A stretch of 38,663 nt of DNA from an uncultured Eubacteriales bacterium (lineage in GTDB: Bacteria; Bacillota; Clostridia; Lachnospirales; Lachnospiraceae). Position numbers and translations under genes: made by a program. The stretch covers positions 1-38,663 of the forward strand of contig ONEC01000013.1 of assembly GCA_900316715.1 (NCBI GenBank), given 5' to 3'. The notes beneath the pieces are model-generated. The model worked only from the letters and a program-made list of their open reading frames with translations, had not been told where the DNA came from and made no database searches. How positions within the stretch are numbered: the first letter of the stretch is position 1; the number at the start of each line of letters is the position of its first letter. Below, in pieces: positions 24,222 to 32,670 of the stretch.

Positions 24222-25910
24222 TTACATTTCTTCAACAACACCGATACCAAGAAGATCCATAGCATCTTTGATAACTTTTCTTGTAAGTGATACAAGCATA
24301 AGTCTTGCATTACGAACATCTGTTTCTTCAACAAGTACCTTATTGTCATGATAGAACTTATTAAATGCCTGAGCTACAGCAATTGCATATCTTGCGACAA
24401 TATGTGGCTCATATGTTTCTGAAGCACTCTTAACAACATTCGGGAACTCATTAAGAGCTTTAATAAGATCTATTGAAGCCTGATCCTCAAGTACTGAATA
24501 ATCAATATCTGTAGTAAACTGATAATCAGCAGCATTTCTGAGAATACTTGAACATCTTGCATATGTATATTCTACATATGGACCAGTCTCTCCTTCAGGA
24601 CTAAGAATATGACTCCAGTTGAAAGAAACATCCTTAATTCTCTGGTTATAAAGGTCATTAAAGATTACAGCACCTACACCGACGATTCTGGATACTTCAT
24701 CTTTATCTTTAAGATCCGGATTCTTCTCATCAATAGTACTTCTGATCTTAGCAATTGCTTCCTTAAGAATATCCTCAGCGTATATAACATTTCCGCCTCT
24801 TGTTGAGAGCTTTTCTCCGCCAAGACTAACAAGTCCGTAAGGAATATGTACGAGACTATCCTTAGCCCATTCATTACCAAGAAGCTCAACTACCTTAAAT
24901 ACCTGCTTGAAGTGAAGTTTCTGTTCCTGACCTGTTACATATAAGCACTTGAAGAAGTCGAATGTCTCTTTTCTATACTTAACAGCTGCAAGATCTCTTG
25001 TAGCATAGATTGTACTACCATCTTTCTTAAGGATAAGACATGGAGCCATATCATATTCTGAAAGATCAACAATCTTTGCTCCTTCACTGTCTGTAAGAAG
25101 GTCAGCCTTCTTAAGATCTTCAACGACAGCATCAGCTTTATCTATATAGAAGCTTTCTCCTGTATAATGATCAAATTCCATACCCAGAAGAGCATATATT
25201 CTCTTAAATTCTTCAAGACTGATATCAAGGAACCATCTCCATATCTTAAGAGCTTCCTCATCACCATTCTCCATCTTGTTGAACCAGGCTCTTGCTTCAT
25301 CCTCTAGTACAGGATCTTTATCAGCTTCTTCATGGAAAAGAACATAGATTCTCATAAGTTCCTCTATACCTTTTTCCTTAACAGCTTCTTCGCTTCCCCA
25401 TCTCTTATATGCTACGATGAGCTTACCAAACTGAGTTCCCCAGTCACCAAGATGATTGATTCTTTCTACCTTATATCCAAGTTTATCGAATATCTTATAG
25501 AGAGAATTACCTATAAATGTAGTTCTAAGATGTCCAACATGGAAGTTCTTAGCAACATTAGGAGAGGAGTAGTCTATACATATAGTCTTTCCATTTCCTT
25601 CATCTGATGCTCCGAAATTATCCTGAGAGATTTTCTCAATCATACTCTTAAGATAAAAATCTTTATTCATATAGAAGTTAAGATATGCTCCGGCAACATC
25701 TATTCTATCTATTGCATCGCTCTTTATCTTTTCAGCAAGTTCTCCGGCGATAAGATTTGGAGCCTTATGCATAACCTTTGCAAGTCTGAAGCATGGGAAA
25801 GCAAAATCTCCAAGCTCTGGCTTTGGAGGATTTTCTATTGATTTTTCAATATCTTCCAGTGAAAGCTCAGGTAACTCAGCTGAAATCAGCTCTGCGATTA
25901 ATTTCTTCAT
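24222..25910 (-). CDS. argS: Arginyl-tRNA synthetase
   Basis: A 562-residue class I synthetase. The HIGH motif is HVGH within SSPNVAKNFHVGHLRTT. The KMSKS-like motif is KLSTRGGN. The C-terminal DALR anticodon-binding domain holds the YARCSSILRNA region. The length fits the family. The gene is followed by the parS-containing terminator and lies 59 bases after the HATPase gene, so it may be in the same transcript as that gene and the carboxypeptidase homologue. No T-box is visible. Confidence 0.97.
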   Translation of the reverse strand: MKKLIAELISAELPELSLEDIEKSIENPPKPELGDFAFPCFRLAKVMHKAPNLIAGELAEKIKSDAIDRIDVAGAYLNFYMNKDFYLKSMIEKISQDNFGASDEGNGKTICIDYSSPNVAKNFHVGHLRTTFIGNSLYKIFDKLGYKVERINHLGDWGTQFGKLIVAYKRWGSEEAVKEKGIEELMRIYVLFHEEADKDPVLEDEARAWFNKMENGDEEALKIWRWFLDISLEEFKRIYALLGMEFDHYTGESFYIDKADAVVEDLKKADLLTDSEGAKIVDLSEYDMAPCLILKKDGSTIYATRDLAAVKYRKETFDFFKCLYVTGQEQKLHFKQVFKVVELLGNEWAKDSLVHIPYGLVSLGGEKLSTRGGNVIYAEDILKEAIAKIRSTIDEKNPDLKDKDEVSRIVGVGAVIFNDLYNQRIKDVSFNWSHILSPEGETGPYVEYTYARCSSILRNAADYQFTTDIDYSVLEDQASIDLIKALNEFPNVVKSASETYEPHIVARYAIAVAQAFNKFYHDNKVLVEETDVRNARLMLVSLTRKVIKDAMDLLGIGVVEEM

Positions 25911-25969
25911 TAAATAATTACTCCTTTAGTTTACATAATTTATATTCTATGAGGTTTACATAACTTTGC

Positions 25970-27091
25970 TTAGTTTATATCAAACCTGAATCTTACTGTA
26001 GTTCCATCTTCATTGGTTAACATAATGTTGCCATCAAGAAGATATATTATTTCTTTTGCTCGTTTTATACCACTATACCAAGGCGATTTACTGTCATGAT
26101 TTTCAGGTATTCCTATACCATTATCATTAATGAATACATCGATCTTTCCACCGATCTCACTAACTGATATTCTTACATGACTTGCCTTTGAGTGTTTATA
26201 TATATTATCAAAGAATATATCCAGCAGCTTATAGAGCATAAGCATTCTGATATATGGCGGCTGAATATTCAGGTTAGTAAACTCTGTATCAAACACGATG
26301 AGAGGATGCTTATCCTGTGCATCTAATACGAAATCTTCAACCATGCTCTTTATACTTTTCTTATCATCGAAATAATAGTAGTTTCTCTTAAGCTGGTCAT
26401 CTATTACAAGCATGATATTCTTTGAATTACTCAGAACTTCATCTACAGTAACCTTTGCTCTGTTTGGATCAGTTCTGATGACATCTCTGATCATCTCTAA
26501 CTTATGGCTGTTTGAAGCAATCTCTGAACGGATTCTCTTATCCATTACAGTAGAATTATATGTCTTATCAAATGTACTCATCATCAGTATATTCTTACCA
26601 TGCTGACGGAGAGTATCAGAAGATTCTACATATTCATTATCATCTTCCTCCAGTATAGGTTTCTTTTCTTCAGATGATTTTGTAATATATATTCCGAGTT
26701 CATCCTGAAGGTTCTGAAGTGATGCTTTTGAAAGATTAAGCTTGCTTAGTCTTGTTTCAATAGACTTAATATTTCTATTCTCATTTTCTATCTTATCTTC
26801 GAGAATATTTCTCTCTTCTGTAAGATTCTCAATCTCATGACGGATTTCTAATTCCTTTTCATTTTCATTACCCTCTGTATTAAGAGGACTGAAAAGGTTT
26901 CGTCTGTAATCAGCATTGAGAGAGTAAATGTTCTTTGTTTTAACAAGCTCATCCAGCTTTACATTAATTTCAAAAAGTCTGGACTTTGCACTCTGAAGTT
27001 CGTCATGATGTTCAGAGTAGAGCGCATTAAAATATCTGAGCATTTCTTCATTAGCTTCTTTGATGTTTTTAATACTTTTGGTTTTGCTCAT
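25970..27091 (-). CDS. Soluble HATPase_c protein, histidine-kinase-like without a clear phospho-acceptor
   Basis: A 373-residue protein with no membrane segment. Residues 1-135 are mostly coiled coil. The C-terminal ATPase domain (about 280-373) has the N box FDNIYKHSKA (N296), the G1 box DNGIGIP (323-329) and a G2-like SGIKRAKE (340-347), as in the NarL-partner (HisKA_3) kinases. In the dimerisation region, where the family has a RxxRELHD-like motif, this protein reads DKRIRSEIASNSHKLEM. The aligned His position is Ser, and the nearest His is H196. It starts seven bases after the inactive-looking carboxypeptidase gene; no response regulator is nearby. It could be an atypical kinase, an ATP-dependent scaffold or a pseudokinase. 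Confidence 0.7.
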   Translation of the reverse strand: MSKTKSIKNIKEANEEMLRYFNALYSEHHDELQSAKSRLFEINVKLDELVKTKNIYSLNADYRRNLFSPLNTEGNENEKELEIRHEIENLTEERNILEDKIENENRNIKSIETRLSKLNLSKASLQNLQDELGIYITKSSEEKKPILEEDDNEYVESSDTLRQHGKNILMMSTFDKTYNSTVMDKRIRSEIASNSHKLEMIRDVIRTDPNRAKVTVDEVLSNSKNIMLVIDDQLKRNYYYFDDKKSIKSMVEDFVLDAQDKHPLIVFDTEFTNLNIQPPYIRMLMLYKLLDIFFDNIYKHSKASHVRISVSEIGGKIDVFINDNGIGIPENHDSKSPWYSGIKRAKEIIYLLDGNIMLTNEDGTTVRFRFDIN

Positions 27092-27098
27092 AACAGCC

Positions 27099-28430
27099 TC
27101 ACTTTTTCTTGCTTCCCCCGGATCTTCTTAGTGCAAAAAGAAGAACAACAAGAAGAGGAATCATCAGACCTATAACTATAAGTATCATATACATTAAAAC
27201 GGATCTTACTTTCTTATCCGCTGCATCTTTGTCTTTATCTGCATCTGTTGCAGTTGAACCATCTCCCTTAAGATAATCCTCAGGGTATACACTGGATATA
27301 TTTATCTCAATGTCTGTCTCAGCTGCTTTACTTCCTTTATAATATATTTCCATTACTCCGGCTTTACTTCCGGCCGGTTTTGTATACATGACAGGATTTA
27401 ACTTTATATCCGCAGGATCATATCCGGCATCTACATTTATGGCTAAATCTTCATTTACATAGTAATAAGGAAGAGAATGCTCAACTCTGTCAAAATAATT
27501 ATCTATAATAACAGATTCTTCTATATCAACATCAAAGGTATATCCTCTTAATGGATAAACTCTTGTATACTGATTAAATACCTTATCATAAAGTTTAGAT
27601 GTGCTTGAATAGATTTCTTCAGATGGCTTGCATCCCATAACTATACAGGCAACTGTCATTCCCTTATTCTCTGCAAAAGATAGAAAACAACCTCCACCAA
27701 GTTCAGAATATCCAACCTTACCACCTATATGAAGTGGATTATAAAAATCCGTATTTGATTTATACTTCATACGGTTATCCTGCCAAAGTTCTCTTGGATC
27801 ACTTTTGTTAGTAGCAGGAATGGTATATGTATCAGCTTCTATGATAGATCTGAAGAGAGGATGAGAGTAGAGTTCCTTTGCTATAATAGCCAGGTCTCTT
27901 GCAGTAGTAAGAGTTCCATCACCATAATAGTTGTTTGGTCCCTTCCATACACTGCCTGTACATCCGATTTCTTCAGAGAGCTTATTCATCTCATCTGTAA
28001 AAGAAGTTGCACTTCCACTAATATGTTCAGCGAGTGCAAGTGCTGCATCATCGCCGGATTTAAGAAAGAGTGCAAATAGTGCATCTCTTACGGAAATTTC
28101 TTCTCCCGGATGCAGTACAACATCAAGGCTTCCCGGTGACTCTGCAAAAAACTCATTGTTTGAAACTTTAACAGTTTCAGTAGAAGAAGTCTTTTCTATA
28201 GCCACAAGTCCGGTCATAAGTTTCATAAGTCCGGCAGGGTATATCTGTTTGTCTGCATTTTTCTCGTAAAGAATATTTCCGGTTGATATATCTATTACAA
28301 CAGCTGATTCATAGTTCGACGCATCACCTTCGCTGGCAGTGTCGTCAGCAAGAACCATGGCTGTTGAATTAAGTATCTGTGTCAGTACCAATAGTACAGC
28401 CAGAAAACAAAATAAATATTTTCTTTTCAT
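27099..28430 (-). CDS. D-alanyl-D-alanine carboxypeptidase homologue, predicted catalytically inactive
   Basis: A 443-residue DacA/DacF-family (peptidase S11) protein. It has a signal peptide (1-28), the penicillin-binding domain (about 40-290), a PBP5-like beta domain and a C-terminal membrane anchor (about 408-432) followed by basic residues. All three active-site motifs are altered. SxxK reads GLMK at 67-70 (codon GGA where Ser is needed). SxN reads SGD at 125-127. KTG reads KVG at 238-240. The fold is otherwise well kept, for example GNILYEKNADKQIYPAG and TTARDLAIIAKELY. It would sit on the outer membrane face, perhaps binding peptidoglycan without cutting it. It is co-directional with and seven bases from the HATPase gene. 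Confidence 0.9.
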   Translation of the reverse strand: MKRKYLFCFLAVLLVLTQILNSTAMVLADDTASEGDASNYESAVVIDISTGNILYEKNADKQIYPAGLMKLMTGLVAIEKTSSTETVKVSNNEFFAESPGSLDVVLHPGEEISVRDALFALFLKSGDDAALALAEHISGSATSFTDEMNKLSEEIGCTGSVWKGPNNYYGDGTLTTARDLAIIAKELYSHPLFRSIIEADTYTIPATNKSDPRELWQDNRMKYKSNTDFYNPLHIGGKVGYSELGGGCFLSFAENKGMTVACIVMGCKPSEEIYSSTSKLYDKVFNQYTRVYPLRGYTFDVDIEESVIIDNYFDRVEHSLPYYYVNEDLAINVDAGYDPADIKLNPVMYTKPAGSKAGVMEIYYKGSKAAETDIEINISSVYPEDYLKGDGSTATDADKDKDAADKKVRSVLMYMILIVIGLMIPLLVVLLFALRRSGGSKKK

Positions 28431-28472
28431 GTCAGTCCTCTAACTTAACTGTTTCAAGCCATAGATAGTATG

Positions 28473-28501
28473 ATTATGCTACATTTAGGGAAAAAACTCA
28501 A
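28473..28501 (-). promoter_or_regulatory. Promoter of the carboxypeptidase-homologue operon
   Basis: On the minus strand TTGAGT (28501-28496), a 17-base spacer and CATAAT (28478-28473) lie about 40 bases before the ATG at 28430. Confidence 0.5.
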
Positions 28502-28539
28502 GAGATAAGAATAAAGAAGATGCAAAACTATTTATTATT

Positions 28540-28578
28540 TGTTAGAATAGTGCTCGACTGAACTTTTGCTATGTTCAG
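28540..28578 (+). promoter_or_regulatory. trmB: trmB promoter region with leader inverted repeat
   Basis: TGT then TAGAAT (28540-28548) is an extended -10 box; no good -35 is seen. CTGAAC (28558-28563) and GTTCAG (28573-28578) form an inverted repeat just after the likely start point. Confidence 0.4.
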
Positions 28579-28605
28579 TATGAATAAATAAACAGGAGAA
28601 TTATT

Positions 28606-29256
28606 ATGCGTCTCAGAAATGTAACCGGCTCCAGAGAAGTGATTGCCGAGAACGAATATGTAGTACATGATGAAAAAGAATTAAAGGGTAAGTGGAAGGA
28701 ATTCTTCGGAAATGATAATCCACTCTTTATAGAAATCGGAATGGGAAAGGGTACATTTATCATGGAATGTGCCAGACAGAATCCGAATATCAATTATATA
28801 GGAATAGAAAAATATTCAAGTGTTCTTATCCGTGCTATTGAAAAGAGACAGCAGGAACCTGAGCTTTCAAATCTCTTTTTTATAAGAATGGATGCTGAAG
28901 AGATAGAAGATGTCTTTGCTCCGGGTGAAGTTGATTATATCTATCTTAATTTCTCAGATCCATGGCCTAAGGCAAGAACTGCAAAGAGACGTCTTACATC
29001 AGACCGTTTTCTTTCCAGATATATAAACATTCTGGCAGAAGAGGGTGGTATCACCTTTAAAACAGATAACAAAGATCTCTTTGAGTATTCAGTAGAAACT
29101 GCAGAAGAATGTGGCTGGAGAATTGAGAAGATCACACGAGACCTTCATAACTCAGAATACATGGAAGGCAACATCATGACAGAGTATGAGAAGAAATTCT
29201 CTCAACTCGGAAACAAGATCAACATGATGCAGTATTTTCCACCAAAATCAAAATAA
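28606..29256 (+). CDS. trmB: tRNA (guanine-N7)-methyltransferase TrmB
   Basis: This 216-residue SAM-dependent enzyme makes m7G46 in tRNA. The SAM site is FIEIGMGKGTFI. NYIGIEKYSSVL and YLNFSDPWPKARTAKRRLT are diagnostic for TrmB. The end (NIMTEYEKKFSQLG) also matches. AGGAG precedes ATG 28606. It is the only plus-strand gene between parA and oriC, so it is transcribed towards the origin. It ends at a shared convergent terminator. Confidence 0.97.
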   Translation: MRLRNVTGSREVIAENEYVVHDEKELKGKWKEFFGNDNPLFIEIGMGKGTFIMECARQNPNINYIGIEKYSSVLIRAIEKRQQEPELSNLFFIRMDAEEIEDVFAPGEVDYIYLNFSDPWPKARTAKRRLTSDRFLSRYINILAEEGGITFKTDNKDLFEYSVETAEECGWRIEKITRDLHNSEYMEGNIMTEYEKKFSQLGNKINMMQYFPPKSK

Positions 29257-29260
29257 AAAA

Positions 29261-29330
29261 AGAATACACAAAAATAGCGCATCTCACCCGTCCAATAAAG
29301 TCCTCTGAGATGCGCTTTTTTGTGTATTCT
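29261..29330. terminator. Long bidirectional terminator between trmB and jag
   Basis: AGAATACACAAAAA and AGCGCATCTCA pair with TGAGATGCGCT and TTTTTGTGTATTCT around a 19-base loop. Both strands have a T-rich flank inside the long stem, which suits the convergent genes on either side. Confidence 0.85.
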
Positions 29331-29354
29331 TATATCTAACTATCGATACTAAGA

Positions 29355-30167
29355 CTATCTTCCATTTCTCTTGTAGTATACTACAACTCTTCTATATGGC
29401 TCTTCACCTTCTGACTTAGTTGCAACATACTTCTCACCCTGAAGAGTTGAATGAATGATTCTTCTCTCATATGGGTTCATTGGCTCAAGAGTAAAGGATC
29501 TTCTTGACTTCTTAACCTTGAATGCAATGTTCTTAGCAAGTGTCTCAAGTGTTTCCTTACGTCTCTCACGATAATTCTCTGTATCAAGCTTTACACGAAT
29601 ATGTGTATTACTCTTCTTGTTAACATAGAGATTGATGAGATACTGAAGTGAATCAAGTGTCTGACCACGCTTACCAATGATGATTCCCATCTCTGGTCCT
29701 TCAACATCGATATTAAGTGTTCTTGTATCTTTATCGAGCTCAACTGTAATATCTGCCTCAAGCTCCATAGCATTAAAGAGCTTCTTCAGATATTCCTTTG
29801 TATCATCTATGATTGACTCATCGATTACTACCGGTTCAGCATCTTCCTTTGCTTCCTTCTTAGCAGGCTTCTCTACTTCTTTCTTTGCAGGCTTCTCAGC
29901 CTTTGGTGCAGCAGTTTCTGCCTTAGGAGCTGTTTTTGCAGGTTTCTCAGAACGTGCAGCTGATGTATCACCAAGAATATCATCAAGTGAATCAGCCTTC
30001 TTAGGTCTAGCCTTAATTACTGCAGGCTTAGCACCTATTCCAAGAAATCCCATGCTTCCCTTAAATACGACCTCTGTCTCGAGATCAGTTGAAGCAACTC
30101 CAAGAGAAGTAGCTGCTTCGATTATAGCATCATCTATGGTTTTCCCTGTAAATTCCTGAAATTCCAC
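29355..30167 (-). CDS. jag: Jag/KhpB RNA-binding protein (SpoIIIJ-associated)
   Basis: A 270-residue protein with a Jag N-terminal domain (1-52: EFTGKTIDDAI, FKGSMGFLGIGAKPA), a Lys/Ala/Glu/Pro-rich linker (about 55-115), a KH domain with the loop IGKRGQT (164-170) and an R3H domain (ERRIIHSTL). Jag/KhpB proteins bind RNA and affect cell elongation and division in Firmicutes. The gene lies three bases after yidC in the conserved rpmH-rnpA-yidD-yidC-jag order. Confidence 0.95.
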   Translation of the reverse strand: MEFQEFTGKTIDDAIIEAATSLGVASTDLETEVVFKGSMGFLGIGAKPAVIKARPKKADSLDDILGDTSAARSEKPAKTAPKAETAAPKAEKPAKKEVEKPAKKEAKEDAEPVVIDESIIDDTKEYLKKLFNAMELEADITVELDKDTRTLNIDVEGPEMGIIIGKRGQTLDSLQYLINLYVNKKSNTHIRVKLDTENYRERRKETLETLAKNIAFKVKKSRRSFTLEPMNPYERRIIHSTLQGEKYVATKSEGEEPYRRVVVYYKRNGR

Positions 30168-30170
30168 TAC

Positions 30171-31496
30171 TTATTCTCCTTTATTGTTGTAATCCCTTAC
30201 GGAATTAGCTCTGGCCGATATACTTCCGGCCTTGTACTTCTTACCTGTATCTGTTCTATCCTCTGCACTTGAGGACTGGTTTTCATTATTATATGAAGAA
30301 GGAGAACTATAATTCTTAAGCTTTGTTGAGCTGTACTTGCTCATTCCGTCAGCATGCTCTGCTTCACCACCCTGGCCATAAGCAGATTCCATCATTCTAT
30401 CCATGAATGACTTCTTATTGCCCTTCTTCTCTCTTTCTTTTTCAGCTTTTTCCATCTGCTGCTCAACAAGCTTTTCCATATCAACATGATCATAGTACAT
30501 GTTAGTAAATACTGTGATAAGAACTCCGACAAGAGCACTCATTGCCCAGTACAGACCAAGACCTGCAGGAGCAAATACAGTAAATACAAATGACATGACA
30601 GGCATAAAGATCATAGTCTTTCTCATGGTCTCCTGTGCCTGATCCTGCTGCTCATCACCTGTCTTCTGCATAGGCATAACCTTCATAGACAGATACTGAC
30701 ATATAAAACAGAATACCGGAATAATGAAAGCTCTGGTCATATGGAATCCAGGTGCTTCTGTAAGATTGATTCCAAAGAAATCGTTAGATCTTACGATTGC
30801 TTCCTGATTAGACTCAATTGCCTGGATAACTTCCGGACTTGCTGAGAAAACTTCCTTTAACTGATCAAAAAGTGTTCCACTACACTTTGCGAGTACGTCG
30901 ATTATAGCATTTATAATACTTCTGCCAGTCTCTGATGCTGCATCTGTTGTAGAAGAAAACTCTGCGATCTTAGTTGTTAATCTCGCAAGACTTGCTCTAT
31001 TATTATCAACAAATGTGTTAATGATATTAAAACCATTATTTGCACCGAAGATTGCATTTGCTATCGGCTCATACATAACACGTACTTTGCCAACGTATGC
31101 CGGTACATTTGCGATAACGTTATAAAGTGAGAAGAATATAGGCATCTGAATAAGTGCTGTAAGACATCCTGTGGAAGTCTTAATACCATACTTCTTTCTA
31201 AGATCAGACATTTCCTTGTTCTGCTTCATCATGGATTCCTGATCTTTTTTACCCTTATATTTCTTTGTTATCTTATTGAACTCAGGCTGAAGATACTGCT
31301 GGATCTTTGAAGACTTTGTAGTCTTAAGGTTAATAGGAAAGAGCAGTAATCTTACTATAAATGTAAATACTATAATACTGAAACCAATAGAATAGATATT
31401 TAAACCATAAAACAGATTATAAATGAGGTTGAATATCCAGCCCATGAGGCGGGACAACGGACCCATTATAATTCCGGTTGCTTTAGTTAAAATCAT
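30171..31496 (-). CDS. yidC: Membrane protein insertase YidC/Oxa1
   Basis: A 441-residue insertase. The conserved hydrophilic-groove Arg lies in FIVRLLLFPINLK (R49). The cytoplasmic hairpin KSSKIQQYLQPEFNKITKKY follows, then GCLTALIQMPIFFSLYNVI. About 110 residues, longer than in Bacillus SpoIIIJ, separate this helix from the next membrane segments (about 245-330). The charged C-terminal tail (about 340-441) is rich in Lys, Ser and Asn. There is no lipobox signal. The position in the yidD-yidC-jag string supports the call. Confidence 0.95.
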   Translation of the reverse strand: MILTKATGIIMGPLSRLMGWIFNLIYNLFYGLNIYSIGFSIIVFTFIVRLLLFPINLKTTKSSKIQQYLQPEFNKITKKYKGKKDQESMMKQNKEMSDLRKKYGIKTSTGCLTALIQMPIFFSLYNVIANVPAYVGKVRVMYEPIANAIFGANNGFNIINTFVDNNRASLARLTTKIAEFSSTTDAASETGRSIINAIIDVLAKCSGTLFDQLKEVFSASPEVIQAIESNQEAIVRSNDFFGINLTEAPGFHMTRAFIIPVFCFICQYLSMKVMPMQKTGDEQQDQAQETMRKTMIFMPVMSFVFTVFAPAGLGLYWAMSALVGVLITVFTNMYYDHVDMEKLVEQQMEKAEKEREKKGNKKSFMDRMMESAYGQGGEAEHADGMSKYSSTKLKNYSSPSSYNNENQSSSAEDRTDTGKKYKAGSISARANSVRDYNNKGE

Positions 31497-31507
31497 CTAT
31501 TACTCCT

Positions 31508-31720
31508 TTACGGTACAGGATCATATCCACCCTTACCCCAGGGATTGCATCTTAAAACCCGCCATACAGTAAGGAGTGTGCCTTTAAAGAAACCGTACTT
31601 CTCATAGGCCTGTATAGCATATTCCGAACATGTAGGATAAAAGATACATGTTGAATGCCCCTTAAGCGGAGATATATATTTCCTGTAAAACTTTATTAAA
31701 GAAATGCAAATTTTCTTCAT
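31508..31720 (-). CDS. yidD: Membrane protein insertion efficiency factor YidD
   Basis: A 70-residue protein with the YidD core [19 protein letters not shown] and [13 protein letters not shown]. It has an amphipathic N-terminal helix and the conserved Cys residues. It lies between rnpA (20 bases upstream) and yidC (11 bases downstream), the usual order. Confidence 0.96.
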   Translation of the reverse strand: MKKICISLIKFYRKYISPLKGHSTCIFYPTCSEYAIQAYEKYGFFKGTLLTVWRVLRCNPWGKGGYDPVP

Positions 31721-31740
31721 ATTAATTACTTCATATTAAA

Positions 31741-32079
31741 CTAATCATTTAATATCTGCAGTTTTCGGCTTAGATGCAGAAAGGCACTTTCAATTTCCTG
31801 AAAGCTCCTTCCCTTAGCCGCAAATCGAGCTACGACAACAATATCGTAACCCTCTTTAATCTTTTCTTTATTCAATCTGTAACTTTCCCTTATGAGACGT
31901 GTTATTCTATGTCTCACTACACTGTTACCGACCTTCTTACTTACAGAGATTCCGATTCTACTGTACTCCCGGTCGTTACGTAGGATGTACATCACTAAAT
32001 ACTTATTGGCAAACGATTCTTTGTGGGCATATACCCTGCCAAACTCTCTGAAGTTTTTTAAAGTATTGATATTTCTCAT
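31741..32079 (-). CDS. rnpA: Ribonuclease P protein component
   Basis: This 112-residue protein subunit of RNase P matures the 5' ends of tRNAs. The RNR-type motif is NSVVRHRITRLIRESYR, and RIGISVSKKVGNS is also typical. It follows rpmH after only 9 bases, as is common in this operon. Confidence 0.96.
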   Translation of the reverse strand: MRNINTLKNFREFGRVYAHKESFANKYLVMYILRNDREYSRIGISVSKKVGNSVVRHRITRLIRESYRLNKEKIKEGYDIVVVARFAAKGRSFQEIESAFLHLSRKLQILND

Positions 32080-32088
32080 ATCCTTATA

Positions 32089-32223
32089 CTATGCAGATAA
32101 TTCTTTTCTGCCTTTTCTTCTTCTAGCTGAAAGAACCTTACGTCCGTTAGCTGTGCTCATTCTCTTTCTGAAACCATGAACCTTTGAATGAGATCTCTTC
32201 TTTGGCTGAAATGTCATCTTCAT
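32089..32223 (-). CDS. rpmH: Ribosomal protein bL34
   Basis: I translated this from the minus strand: ATG 32223 to TAG 32089, 44 residues. It starts [20 protein letters not shown] and ends [12 protein letters not shown], the L34 signature. AGGAGGAATT precedes the start. It is the first gene of the minus-strand operon reading away from oriC. Confidence 0.98.
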   Translation of the reverse strand: MKMTFQPKKRSHSKVHGFRKRMSTANGRKVLSARRRKGRKELSA

Positions 32224-32266
32224 ATCGTTAATTCCTCCTTTTCAAATTGTAAATAATTTCTTCCTT

Positions 32267-32295
32267 ATTATATAAGAAAATATTATCCACAGAAA
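32267..32295 (-). promoter_or_regulatory. rpmH: Probable rpmH promoter containing a DnaA box
   Basis: On the minus strand TATAAT (32272-32267) lies about 45 bases before the rpmH ATG; the -35 is poor. The consensus DnaA box TTATCCACA (32283-32291) covers the spacer and -35 area, so DnaA could repress this promoter. Confidence 0.45.
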
Positions 32296-32570
32296 AACTC
32301 CTTCTATCCTCTGAGGACAAATCTTTTCTATTTTATGTGACATACCGTTAAAAGTCAAGAAATATTGCGATTTTTAGGGTGTTTTTGGCAATAAAATAAA
32401 AATTAAATATTCCTTTAGTTTACGTAACTTATCAACATTTTGTGCATAAACTGTTGATAACTTATGTATAACTATGTGAATTTCGTGTTTAAAATACACA
32501 GAATCCCATTATTAAGGGACTTTTCTATCAACAAAATTATATCAAATGTTTGATATCTATTAACATAATT
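32280..32570. other. oriC: Chromosomal origin region (oriC) upstream of dnaA
   Basis: The 447-bp AT-rich rpmH-dnaA spacer holds DnaA-box-like sites: TTATCCACA 32283-32291, TTATCAACA 32429-32437, TGTGCATAA 32441-32449 (reverse of TTATGCACA), TGTTGATAA 32452-32460 (reverse of TTATCAACA), and weaker CTATCAACA 32525-32533. Three lie within 32 bases. AT-rich stretches at 32341-32420 and 32500-32600 could unwind. The gene context supports the call; the exact limits are not shown. Confidence 0.8.
32539..32556. repeat. Palindrome in the origin spacer
   Basis: ATATCAAATGTTTGATAT has perfect 8-base arms around TG. It lies between the origin boxes and the dnaA promoter. It could be a regulator site or a hairpin. 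Confidence 0.5.
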
Positions 32571-32595
32571 CGGAAATTTAAAGAATTTGAATAAC

Positions 32596-32624
32596 TTGTT
32601 AAAAGTGCGGTTTTGGTGTATTAT
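32596..32624 (+). promoter_or_regulatory. dnaA: dnaA promoter
   Basis: TTGTTA (32596-32601), a 17-base spacer and TATTAT (32619-32624) lie about 46 bases before the dnaA ATG. Confidence 0.55.
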
Positions 32625-32670
32625 AGATAAGTGGGTTTTTGCCCTCAAAACTGGAAAAGGATACATTTAG

